From Mucor racemosus (lineage: Eukaryota > Mucoromycota > Mucoromycetes > Mucorales > Mucoraceae), in NCBI GenBank assembly GCA_027405735.1, contig JAPEHQ010000023.1, positions 372,001 to 436,000 of the forward strand: a DNA stretch of 64,000 nucleotides, read 5' to 3'. The notes under the pieces are model-generated. The model made no database searches. It had not been told where the DNA came from and saw only the letters and a list, made by a program, of their open reading frames with translations. Position 1 is the first letter of the stretch, and every line of letters starts with the position of its first letter. Positions 49,228-61,583 of this stretch are shown here, piece after piece. The position numbers and the translations under genes were made by a program.

Positions 49228-50669
49228 ATGTACTACTCGTTTGATTTCGCTGCTAATGTTACCCATCTTTGCATAGATGAAATAAAAAAAAGAGGGCTAC
49301 AAGAAAGAAAAATATTTCGTAAAACCAGTATGTAAAATATCTACGAAATATTGCATAAAATTAACAATATTTTCTAGTGCCAAATAACGGTTTATTTATA
49401 AAAGTATTCAATAAGCAAATTTGTACAAGTGAAGATCTATCTTTTGTAGATATTCATTCTGTTGCAACATTGATGCAAGATGCTCTTTGGAGTAGCCATG
49501 AACGTATCATATCCAAAAAAGCATGGAGATCAATCAATTATGAAAGTATGTCATGTTCATATCAAAATTATGCTTTTTCTTTAAATACTAAATATCTGAT
49601 ACAAATAGCTTGCACGTTATCAAGTCTATCATCGGTCATCACAAGTAAAGCCGAGCAGCTGTTGATCGACATTTTAGATTTTTTAGTGGAATTGATGCAA
49701 TATAAAAGTGTAAATCTAATGGATGCATATAAATTGGGGGATGCATTAGGCAAAGTTGTACTGGGACCAGCAGATTGTGGTCCAATCATAACTGAAAAGG
49801 CAGGCCATTTTTTGACACGCATGATTATTGAACATGCCAAAGTTCTTAAACAACGTCGCGAGCATTTGGCAAATAAACAACAGAGACAACAGCAACATTC
49901 ATCACTACGTCGCATTGACTCTGGTTTTCAACATTCTTCTTCATGTCATAGTTTTTATACTGAATATCAGCCAATTTGTAAATCTCAAGGCACACAGGCT
50001 AGAGCAAAATTTTATAATCGGGTCATGATTAAAACTAAATGGGCTAGTTTCGATTGGCTTGATAATACTGTCGGAATCAGGGCCATGTTGGACGATGATT
50101 ATGAATTTGCCCCTGACCCGCCTGAAAAGCCTTGGATCTCTATATTTACTTCTTCGGACATGATAAAATGTCATAAAGACATGAATGCTTCACCTATGCT
50201 TTACCGTATTTTAAGAGAAGCATCCAAGCCTCTATCATCGCATGCAAAATCATTATCATCGGACCCATTTGCAGCATCCTATTTATTCAACAAACATAAA
50301 ATATACTGGGCGGAAAGACAAATACAAGATGCTTTTATTGAATTTCATCCTCAATATCACCACCTTTACACAAACCTTGGTGGGTCACACGAAGGTGGTG
50401 CTGGTGCTGGTGGTGATAGATCTAACCCTTTAAAGAAGCTCAACCATTCGCTATCTCATATTAAATTGAATATTAAAAAATACAGATCGCGACATGATTT
50501 ATTGGAAGAAAGTATGATTAGTGAAAATACAACCATTGCAGTGATTGAAGATGAACAGCCACAGGTAAAAGAAAACGTTATTAATGAAAAATCAAGTACA
50601 ACCAATATGAGAAATGTGATGAAGAAAATGATAAAATTAGGCGGATACAACAACAAAATACTCGTTTAA
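49228..50669 (+). CDS. RhoGAP-like Msb1/Mug8 (DUF1708) domain protein, 463 aa
   Basis: Exon 1 (49228-49327) and exon 2 (49378-50669) are joined by a 50-nt intron (gtatgt ... tttctag). Exon 1 encodes MYYSFDFAANVTHLCIDEIKKRGLQERKIFRK, here split as VTHLCIDEIKKRGL and ERKIFRK, like the start of RhoGAP folds (GIFR region). Exon 2 continues MPNNGLFIKVF and has the helical FLVELMQYKSVNLMDAYKLG and LGKVVLGP blocks of the Msb1/Mug8 family. These proteins act in Rho/Cdc42-dependent polarity and wall growth. The C-terminal half is low complexity, with Gln-, Ser- and Gly-rich stretches. An ATG start inside exon 2 is absent; the long frame there begins with GTG after an acceptor, which supports exon 1. 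Confidence 0.72.
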
Positions 50670-53209
50670 GCATTTGATGCATTAAACAAGGAAATTGACA
50701 TATTTAAGTGCCTATTTAAAATGTCAAATACCACAGGCTAATTCATTCTGGAAACTTTTAACCCTTTGAATGGTAATAAAATTCAGATCTCAAAATGCCT
50801 TGAATGTGTTGGCGATGTATTCAAATAATAATAATAATAGTAATAATAATAATAATAATAAAAAAATTATTTCCGAGACCCAGTCCTGTTTTTTTCTGCA
50901 TCGAGATTGAATAATCGGCGATTCACTAATGAGATTAATAATACTAATAAATAATTGATATTGATTTTCTTTTCAGTGGAAAGTAAGGTTTGCGCCTCCT
51001 ATTTGATATATTTGTAAACGTAAATTAGAACTAATAAATATGAAGGTATACACGTATACCGTATATCTTGAAACGCTTTGTACATGAAGTTTTGTTTCAA
51101 ATAATTGATTACTATTGTAAAAAACTTGACCCACCCCCCCTTTTTTTTACAGAAATACTCTTAATAAAACAAATCCAATTACTTGCCGATTTTTTTTCTG
51201 AATGTATGTTGTTTTAATTATTTAGATCATCTATAGAAACGACGAAGTATTCACATGTGCAACATTGTTTGTACTCGTAAATTGTTTATTGATTTTTACC
51301 GCCGAAAAAAAGTTTCCAATGTATTATTAATAAACATGTATAATAAATGTGATCTTGAATAAGCATAATAAATATAGAACTAATCTGAAGAACATGTCTA
51401 TTTTATGTATAGCTAATTTAGTATCGTTATAATATTACAGAGTTTGAATTTATTTCTCGGGTACTCATACAAGGTTGAGTTATTATTCCTGGAATTTTCA
51501 TATAAAAAGTTGAGAATCTTAATCGTAATATGTAATCCCTCTTTCTTTTTATTTGATGCTTACAGCATCTTTTTTTTTCCTTTTCTTTTATCTGATCAAG
51601 GTATTATATAGTCGTCAAAAACTCAAAGTTTCATTTCATTTAATTCCAAATGTCATTGATCGACAATCCGAAATGACACTGACTTTGTTAATTAAAATTA
51701 TCTGTAAAAATCTTGGCTTCCGTCTGTATATTTTTAATAACTTGTATATTATACTTATATAAACTTTGTATATATGTACAGAAGATGCTATATTATAGAT
51801 TAGAAAGAAGATATGTCCACTAGAAGTCCTGAGAAATTTATTTGTAGTGTTCTATACTGCCTGTAGATTTTACGATCTAAAAAAAGAATATGAAAATTTT
51901 CATTTGATCGAATATTCTTCTATCTAGACTATTTTCTCTACGTCAAACTAATGATTGTGCAAGGGCTACGGAAAATCATTATTTAAATCTTCAAATTGTG
52001 CTAGTTTTGAGCAATTATACATCGCTCAACGCTAAGATTATCAATACATGTTGATGATGGGGTTTTGAGACAATCAAGAGCAAACTATACCCCAGTAAGG
52101 ATTAAAAGAACCTTTATCCATGTAACGCACTTATTAGACTCTTTTTTTTTAATAGTTGGCTATTAGACAAAGCCAGGGTGCGTGTTTTGATATTTTTATT
52201 TAGAAGTGATGATGGATAAAACCGTATAGACAACAGTTACCTTAAATCTCTGGCAACTGCTTCCATCGATGAGAGAAAACATCATTATCATTTCAGTATT
52301 AGAAAATTTATCAGATTTGAGGATTTTCTCTTGGAAAACTTTCTTTCAGTATTTGTAAATGTAAAATTTTTGAATAAGTGTATACAATCAATCAAAATGG
52401 CTTTGCTGTAAGGTTTAAAGATTTTTATTTGATTGAAAACTTTATTAATGTTCTTATTTTAGTAGCATATTATTCGACAATGTCAATGGGCTTATATTGA
52501 ATTTTTTTTAGACATATGTATATATATATATAAAGAAGATTAAGATTATCCGTATAATGCACGATAAGCATCAAAATCAACAAATTAAAAGAAAAAAATA
52601 TTAGCAACACGGCTTACACAATTTTTATGTATATAAATTCTTTGAAAATAACAGTTTCTATATTTTAAGATATTTGGCATACTTGAGGAGGACATGTAGG
52701 CAATTTAGACAATTAGATTAGAGAAAGAAAACAAAGAGTATCCGGTGATCATACTGTTTTGGATCAAGAACGAATGCATGTCTCAGTGTAGCTAAGCTGC
52801 CCCAATATATACATAAAACAGCATTGCCCAAAGTTTAAAATGCATCAGAACAACGAGGTATGATAATTAACATTTCAACAGAATACCACATATCTTTTAA
52901 AATGCACCATATTATATACCGACATGAATTACTTATGTACAAAGTAAGTATTTCTGACGTTGTTATATATAAATATATACTTGGTTATTAAGAAAAACAG
53001 GAGAGAAAGGCATTGTTTAGAGAGTTTTATGACAAAAGTGCAAAACATATATGGATTCTGAGAAAGGAAAGAAAAAAAGGAAGGGCATAAATTAACAAAA
53101 TTGATAACAACAAATGATGATGATATGGAAAATAGAAATGATAGAGATTTTTTAGATGGCTATTATACATTATGTGTGTGCACAAAAAATAAGGAGGGGA
53201 AGGGGGATA
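50670..53209. other. Intergenic, no gene seen
   Basis: 2.5 kb of AT-rich DNA between convergent genes. It holds an ATA/TAA trinucleotide repeat near 50825-50862. No RNA gene or repeat unit was recognised. Confidence 0.5.
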
Positions 53210-54725
53210 TTATTCTGGTCGAAAAGCATCGACATCTTTGTCCAGAATATGCATTGATGGTAATTTAGTAGGTAAAAGTACCCATGGAGGTGGTACTTGG
53301 TTCTTTGATGATTCTATAGTTGTAATTTCAATTAGATGTTTACAATAAAGCATGTTATATGTATATACCATCGTGTTCAGTTTGTTGTTGTTGTTGTTGT
53401 TGTTGTTGTGATTCATCGTATTCATCATCTAGTGAGATAATATCATCAGTTGAATATTGACGTGAGCGGCCATCATCATTACTGAAGTTTCCAATGATAT
53501 ATTTGTGATGGTAAGTACTTGATGTGGTTGCTGGTTCTGGTGTTCCTGGGACATCTATAGTAGTAGTAGTAGGAGTAACATCAGTTGCTGATGCTGGTTT
53601 TGATCTTGATATAACATTAGTTGCCATTGTATTAATAGTATTATTATTTGCATCTTGATGTTCAGATTCAAGTAATGGTTGAAGGATACGACGACGAGCA
53701 TTGATAAACCAATTGCTGATCTGACTTACCATCAGGCCGGTTTCATCGGCAAGTTTTTGCTTTTCTCTTTCAGTAGGATATGGATGTTTTTTATGAAGGA
53801 TGAGCCAGTGTTTCAAATATTCAGTAACTTCTTTAGGGAGGTTTCCACGCCGTCTTTTTCTACCAATGTTTGGACGGTACGTATGATGAAACTGAGGTTC
53901 TGTTATGAATGTAGTTGTCATTAATGGATCATGTTTTTCTTCAGGATCTTCTTCATGGTCTTCCTTATATACAAAGCTATCTGGTCTAGAGATGGTATTA
54001 ATATAGGGAGTATAAAGTGCTCTTTGTTGTAGTGATTTCGCTGTTGAGGATAATTTTGATGTTGCCATGGAAACACTGTCATCTGAATTGTCAACAGATA
54101 ATGGGGTAGTCTTTGTTAATTCGTGCATGTTGCTGCTGTTCGTAGTTGGCGTAGATGGGTCCGGTGTAAATAATGTGCGAAATTTATAACAACTTTTGTT
54201 TGCATTATCGAGTTTTTCTTTAAAATTGTCTGCATCAGTTGATGAATTACGTTGATCTGATCCTACAAAAAGAAATGAATGGGTAGATGTTGTGTATATA
54301 CAAGAAAAAAATCTCTGTAGTTTATTATATAAATATCTGTACCTGAAATGGAAGCAGATTTAGTTTTAGAATAGCTATAGCCTTCTTTTTCCCAAAGCTG
54401 AGCATTTTGTGCTAGTAATTCTTTTGTCTTTAACCGATGTTGTTCTATCAAAGATTGGGTATGTCGATCTTCATTGGATGGAGTATAATTATTATGAGTT
54501 GCCGACAACTGTTGGCTATTATTAACATGATGGTTAAATAGTACAATTGGGGTAAATGTTTTTGTCTGAAAAGAGGGTGGAGGGGGGGGGGAAGAAAGAA
54601 ATGGGTTAACATCAATTAGCTTGCAAATTCAATAATTTTCAAGATCTTCTTTTTCATAAAGTTTAATCATTCAAAGAGATCAAATGTGTAAAAATTGCCT
54701 CTAACCTTACATTTTTAGAGTTCAT
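53210..54725 (-). CDS. TALE-class homeodomain transcription factor, 411 aa
   Basis: Exons 54711-54725 (15 nt, MNSKN), 54343-54565, 53369-54262 and 53210-53313 join in frame. The homeodomain lies at about residues 214-276. Its three-residue loop extension is HPYPTE, after HWLILHKK, and helix 3 is VSQISNWFINARRR, with the WFxNxR core. A basic GRKRRRGNLPKE segment precedes it. The N-terminal region is Ser/Thr/Asn-rich with a QLWEKEGY patch. A nine-Gln run from (CAA)n follows an acidic Asp-Glu patch near the C-terminus. It is likely a nuclear DNA-binding regulator, and its targets are unknown. Confidence 0.92.
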
Positions 54726-55751
54726 GTCCTTGATTTTGCTATCGCAGGCCTTTTTTTTTTTTTTTTTTGGTGCTTTTTACTGCTATTTTAAATGTATTGT
54801 AAAATTGAAAATAAATAAATGTAAATGTCTTGAATCTATGACGATATATACGTTTATGTGACCCAAATGTTTTTTTTTTCTTTTGATTCTCGCAAGGGGA
54901 AATATAGTTTAATTTTCTAAAATAAAAAAAACAACAAAGGGGATATTTATATGGAAAAAAAGGCAGAAAATCTGTAAAAGTGAAAGAAGAGGAAAATCAA
55001 TAAAAAACGATTCTTTCTCGTAGTAATAAAATAATGGAAATACACACAAAAAGGGAGCCCCGACCTGTCCTTTTTTTTTTTTTTTTTTTTTTTTTTAATT
55101 ATTATAATTCGCTTTCGTTTGATTTTTTGTACAATGACAACAAATCAGTCTATTTCTGCCTTTTCTTCTAAAATGCAAGTATATTCAATTTACTTGATGT
55201 AAAAAAGAAAGAAAAAAACAAGCATAATAAAGGCTTGCTCTATTCTTTTTTCTCTTATTGTAATGTGATATTTGTATACTAGTTCAATGATAATAAACAT
55301 GTCCGCAAATAATAAATTTGATTTATGAAATAATACACAGGGCTTATTGTGCATTTTTGTCCTAAAAAACATGTAGTCAGATTTGAATACAAGAAAAAAA
55401 CGCATTACAATTTACTTTTTTGCCAAATGATCATGGGAGCAAAGATTACAAAATTTTGCATATAATCCTGAACACCAAATTTTCAAAACAAAAGTTTATA
55501 TTACATTTTGAACGTATGGAGCACTTATTAGTATTTTTTTCTCCTCGTATATAAATGAATTTGCTGGAACTAGTATGATTTTCGTCCGCAGCATGCTTGT
55601 AAAAAAAAAGAAAGGTTATGATAAAGGAGAAGGCGATGGCTATTTATGTCTTATACTTAAAAGGAAAAGATATTCATGGTTTACGCTTGTAAAACGTTGT
55701 GCTTAATTCAACAAAATTCTCATTATAAACCTTTGATTAAACGCATATATA

Positions 55752-55813
<62 letters not shown>

Positions 55814-56737
55814 TAGCTAATGCATATTCCCCATTTATTAAATTATCCATACACAGTTATAAGTAAATTGAGTGTATAAAATTGATCATTACGTTTTTTC
55901 TGCATATAATTTGATGTATGTACGTATGTTACTATATTATGCGCATTCGTTGTCCTCTTTATTATTAATAGACTATGCATTTTATTCTGAAAGGTGTGAT
56001 TCAATATGGCAATTTTTATATAATACATGAAAGATTCATTCTTTTTCTATCTACAGCAATGTAGAAAGAAGAGAGAAAAATCTTTCGATATCTAGATCAG
56101 TTAAGTGCACAGACCAGCTATTCAACTATGGCGTTTTTCTTTAAATACCTGCTTGATGGAATACTCTTGCAAAGAATCAATGCGCAAGCATATAGGCTTC
56201 TTCTTTGTTCCAAGTGGATCAATCATTTGGAGTCCCAGATAATCAAAATTAAAATGCCAAGTAAGAGATTATTGGCTCATTAAAACGAATATCTACAAAT
56301 AAATGTTACCAAAATAAATGTATTTAATGAGGTGTGTGTGTACAATATCACAACATCGACTTCTGTTTTCATGTATTATGCACGTTTAAAGCAAAAAATT
56401 GTTCTTATTTGATACTGTCAATTGCATGTCAACTATTTTAATTGAATTATTTCGATAAAATAAATTAAAGAAGAAAAGAAGAAAGCCTTTTTTTTTAACT
56501 CGGGGAGTACCTGTTGAATGCTTCTCTGGATAGTACAATGGGTGCATTAGCTTTTTTTTTTTTTGTCAGATTCCACTTTTTTTTCATGGTAATAGTATGG
56601 CAAACATCTGCAAGTGTAACATTAGACTGTATGAAATGGAGCAAATAAAAGGGTCATATGGGATTTCTAAAACGTATTTAAATGAATGAAGTTACAAGTT
56701 AAAATGCAAATACAAAGTACGTTAGTATCGGTTTCAA

Positions 56738-56771
<34 letters not shown>

Positions 56772-59700
56772 TCTAATGTCGGCGAAATCTGGTCATGTCT
56801 GTTTAAAGAAAAAAGACACAACGGTATATTTTTTTTAACAAATACATAAGCTTGCGCAGAAAAAAACAAAGCAGTGTTATACAAGCATATAAGGACCCAA
56901 AGCTCCGATTTCCAGCTGAGATGCTTGAAGTTACCATTTTTGATTGATTTATAACACTAAAATGAACCGAAGGGTTGGAAGTACTGTTGCAACAGACTAA
57001 ACTTGGTGAAAATCTTGATTAGAAAAGAAATCTTGATATCAATCAGTCTAAAATATTGCATGCCGAGCTCTGCTTCTCCCCAGCTAGAATGCCAAACCTC
57101 CCAATATGCAGGTACATAAATTCATCCATAATTGCTCTTTTCTTTTAATCCCATATATCATGAAAAAAAAAAAAAGATGGTGCTTTATCGATTGACATTA
57201 GATAAATAGGTTTTTTGTTACACAACAACAAAGTCAAAAATCAAACAAACGATAAAGGCCATCTCATTCCTGAGAATAGTAAAACAATTAAGCAAGAATA
57301 ACTTTTTTTTTGGTATTGTTTATTTGACATGATGTTACAAAATTTACGGTGATCGCTCAAAAAAAGAAATGATTTTTTATTATGTAACATTGCTTATTAT
57401 TTATATTTGATGCGCCAAAATTTACGCTATTGAAAGTTGGAACACAAAAAGGTTGATTAAATTATTTACCTTTTTAAACTTGAAATTCCCCCCATCGCAT
57501 CTTTTTTTTTTTTTATTCAAGCTATCGATCCCCTGATTTTCGTTCCCGGAGGATTTTAGATATCCGAAGTCAAGGTACTCGAGTATGATTTTTGCTAGGC
57601 ATGTGCCCCTTTTTTCCAATTATTCGTGTTACAAAAGTCTGTGCATCATATAACTTCAAATGCCGAATCGATTGAATCATTTGTGTTACATGCTGCAATA
57701 ATATAAAATGTATAAAAAATCTGAAAAAATCTGGGTTATTTTATCGTATTTCTCAACTGGTATAAATCGAACTTACATGATGATCCATATACCCTGTGTA
57801 GCCCAGAATTACATTTTATATTTAAAGTTTATTTTTTCTAATTATAAATTGCTTGTATAATTCGCGCCAGTTTCCTCAAATATATCGAATGATGTTGATT
57901 TTTTCAAAATATGTAAGCCTTAAACTATTCGTTTGGGGATCTGGAAAAAAATAAGCTAATCGTTTCTTAAGCGGAGGATGATTTTATCCCGTTTGTAATC
58001 AAGAAAACGAAACTTCGACTTTTTAGAGTTTAGTAATATTTTATTCTTTACCCTTGTAAAAAAAAAGTTGGTATCTAAAAGATGGCCTTATATAATTACA
58101 AACTTTTTCAATGTATGTGTGTTGCCAAGAACTAGTCGAGTGCAATATCTGAAACAAAAAAAAAAAATACTACATTGAATGCAATATGTCAACATTACAT
58201 CATTTATGGTTGCTTTCATACCAAATTCTTTTTGTAAATGCTGCTTACTCATTTGCTATATATACTGTATTATTTCCCTAATTTAGTCGTAATGATTGTA
58301 AATGCGCGTTATTCGCCAATATTTTAGCCAAATACAGGAAAGTCAAAAGCAATTAACTCGAGAAAGCGTTCATTAAAATTGATTTTATGAAGACACGAGT
58401 GAATTAACCTTTCTGTCCAAACACAAACAAGGATAGACAATGGTAACGTACATATATGACTACTTCCGGATGATTTTTTGAAGCTTTTGTCATGTAATAA
58501 ACTTGCATTATTTCAATTTCGGATTTTTTTTACGTTGAATACTATACCTATTTGCCGGGAGTTGATGAAGAAAAAAAAGAGCTATCATTTACACCCGTTG
58601 TTGAAGATCAATTTGCGACACAGAAAAGGCTCTTGAAGGCCTAGCTGTGAAATGAAAGATATTTAAAAAAGAGGATAACTCTTATTTCCCATCTAGTAAA
58701 AACATTCTAAAGGATTTTATTTTGTATTGAAATTGATTTTTTATACATCACAGTTTTTTTAATTGAATGCATAGTATATATAGCTTTTGCTTTTATTTTA
58801 ATTTATTATGTCAATTACACGGAATCTTACTTTTATAACAGCAATTTCATGCCCTAAAATCATGATTTTTGCATTAAAACTATATTGAAACACCGCCTTG
58901 TTTAGTCGCCAGAAGTCCTGAAAAATGGCATTTTGGTAAATCCTCAACAGACTTATCATGACTTCAAAAATTTAAAACTGTCCAGATACTATATATACAA
59001 TTTAGACATACACATCAACATATACGACATTTTCTCAACGATAACACGCCTTATATGGTTTCATCACTTCAATCATGTGCTCAACTCAGTGCCATTTAAC
59101 AGCACAATAGTCTCAAAGAAAATATGCTCAGAGCTATATAGAATGTCTAATATGAATGACTTGTAGGATAATATATATATATGATACTAATATGGCAGGT
59201 CACTTTACCTAGTATACACCTTGTCCATCACTATGATGAGTTTCAATTTTCTTTTTTTAAATAAAATTTAAAACTTTCATCCCATAAAAAAAAAAAAAAA
59301 AATGGCATTTCGGAAAAAAATTATTACTTTTTCGCATATTCCTCAATATATTACTATGTATATTCACAAAGCTCATTAATGGTTATGAACACTTCTCGAG
59401 ATTTTGCATCGAATGATACTATTTATTTAAATTTGTGCCACCAAAGAAATTGCATAATTTGGAAAAGTAAAAATAACGGTTTTACCCACAGAAGTCTATT
59501 TTATGAATAATTAAAAGCCAAATAAACGTGTTTTTATAAAGCCATAAAGAATTACGATCATTTTGAGCTTAGAAAAGGTATAGTGAAAAATTTCATTTTC
59601 AGGGTCAAAACGTCGATTAAACGAAATTTATCAATTTTTCCTTATAGATGTAAGGATTGGAAGGTCAATATTCATCATATTTTTCATCATCCTATAAATT

Positions 59701-60264
59701 TAAGATAAAAATATAGAAAGAAGATATTTGATCTAAAAAATAGTTTTGACCGGATTTGAGCTTCAGATTTAAGCGAAAAGTGCATAAAATAATCCTTTAA
59801 AAATGTCGTATTTTTTATCATTTTGGTAGATTTGTGCGTAATTGAGAATATATATGATATAATATAGTTGTTTCTGTGTATTTCAAATCATCCATTTGAT
59901 CAACAAGAAAGGGATAATGTTAACATTCCATGGTATTCACCTATTTCTGTTGCGGTAACACAGTATTTGTATTCTCGGCTCAGTCATCGGGAATGGCAAA
60001 AAAGCAAAACATCTATAAAGATTTGAAAAAGCTAAAATCCTAGAATTTCAAATGCAAATGACATGTCTCAATGTCTAAAATCATTATAATTTACGGCCAT
60101 ATACAAAGTACTCAATTGTATAATACAGGGTTTTTATTACTGAAAACAAAGTATTTAACACAAATCAATAATGTATGTATATATTATTTCAGTAATATGT
60201 AAAGGCAATTGGCAGTGCTTAATTTCACATAAAATTACGTCATGGACAACCCACTCCTCCTTTA
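54726..60264. other. 5.5-kb intergenic region, no gene seen
   Basis: No frame here has recognisable features. Contents are homopolymer and simple repeats: poly-T near 55070-55096, (GA)n at 55756-55811 and poly-T near 56740-56770. Large upstream regions like this are common for developmental regulators, so some of it may be regulatory DNA of the homeodomain gene. Confidence 0.5.
55756..55811. repeat. (GA)n microsatellite, ~27 units
   Basis: Uninterrupted GA dinucleotide run, similar in length to the one at 28514-28564. Confidence 0.95.
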
Positions 60265-61279
60265 TTATTTTTCTTCAAATTTCCTTGCAACTACAATATG
60301 AAGAAAATTATCGGCATAAGAAAGGTTCTCATAAGCCCAATTGATAGGGGTATCCAAAGGTAAATCGACACTGTGTGCAACAATTGCTACTCTACCATTT
60401 AACTCTGATGATTCGAATAGGCCCGGTATAACTTTTCCCAAAACATTCCCCAATGTTGGGATGCATTCTTTCTCTATTCATATGTTAATGGATATCATAC
60501 TGAATCAAACTGGCAATCGTTTTTTTTTTTTTTTACCTGAATCTCCATAAAATGATACCAACTCTTGCACAACTGGACAATCATCTGGTAAATAAATTCG
60601 AATGGGTAGGTGTCTCAGATTATCGGTGTATTCAACAAGATGCTTATTCACTTCTCTAAACTCATTATATCGATCTATGTGTATATTTTACATTTAAAAA
60701 AAACCCCCCCGAGCAAGAATATTTTTGACAATTATGTACCTGAAGCAAGTGAATCCCATAATTGTGTTGTATCGCGTTTTGATAAATTCATAACTTTTTT
60801 GATATTTCCATTGCGAAGAAAGTCTGCCTAGAATGATACCATTAATAAGATTGAAGTATAACTGTTGTTATTCAACTGATCGTTACTTCTTTGATCATTG
60901 ACATGAACATGTCTTGCATTGTTTCTGATGTAGGTTTCAACAAAATTGAATTACTTGGTAGATCTTTAAAGTGTAATGTAACATTCCATGGTATTGATAA
61001 ATCTACTGCATGTAAATCGAATAATAATCCTACAGGATAATGCCTGCAAAGTTGTAATTTAGAGATATGAATAATAGTTGCGTTTGTATTTTTTATATAC
61101 CATTTTAACGGTTGTCGGTCATAATCATACCAAGCAGATTGAAACACTTCTTCGGGTACTTGCATACCCAAGTTTAACAATAATTGTTGTATATGTTTTG
61201 TAACCAAAGGAAAATATGAACATCTTGATACTTCCAACTGGATCGAATAGAATTATGTTAAAAGCTTGTCTTTTGTCTA

Positions 61280-61319
<40 letters not shown>

Positions 61320-61446
61320 GTACGTAAATAGGGTCATAAACCTTTTCATTACCGTAAACATCGATATCAGTGGGGTCAAGTGTAACTTTTAATGGAATCT
61401 TTCCATTCCATATAGTTTCTGATATACTTGCATCGTATAAAGACAT
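60265..61446 (-). CDS. ATG5: Autophagy protein Atg5, 283 aa
   Basis: Atg5 is conjugated to Atg12 and, with Atg16, acts as E3 for Atg8 lipidation on the phagophore. Six exons join in frame: 61324-61446, 61101-61237, 60887-61043, 60740-60827, 60537-60674 and 60265-60473. It starts MSLYDASISETIWNGKIPLK, followed by the SRCSYFPLVT block. WHYPVGLLFDL and PWNVTLHF form the first ubiquitin-like fold. MSMIKEADFLRNG carries the probable Atg12 acceptor Lys138 (human K130). HLPIRIY and INWAYENLSYADNFLHIVV form the second ubiquitin-like fold. Intron 1 contains a ~32-nt homopolymer. The start is about 137 bp from the stop of the sphingomyelinase gene upstream. Confidence 0.93.
61287..61318. repeat. 32-nt poly-A/T run in Atg5 intron 1
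   Basis: Plus-strand A run within the first Atg5 intron, directly beside the donor site (GTACGT then T run on the coding strand). Confidence 0.95.
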
Positions 61447-61583
61447 GGTTATTAAGAGAAAAAAAAATTGAAAAATGAAAATAAACGCTGCATACATGCA
61501 TGCGAAACGATGGGCGTTGAACCAAACGCATTAAAACTCAGAGGTGTTATATGGCAAAATTTACAAATTTATTGATTAATTAA

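Noticed and set aside
56699..56884. Frame containing a long Lys run on the minus strand
   Set aside because: Produced by translation of the poly-T homopolymer.
58933..59166. 77-codon frame in the 5.5-kb intergenic region
   Set aside because: No recognisable motif, AT-rich composition like its surroundings, and no splice partners.
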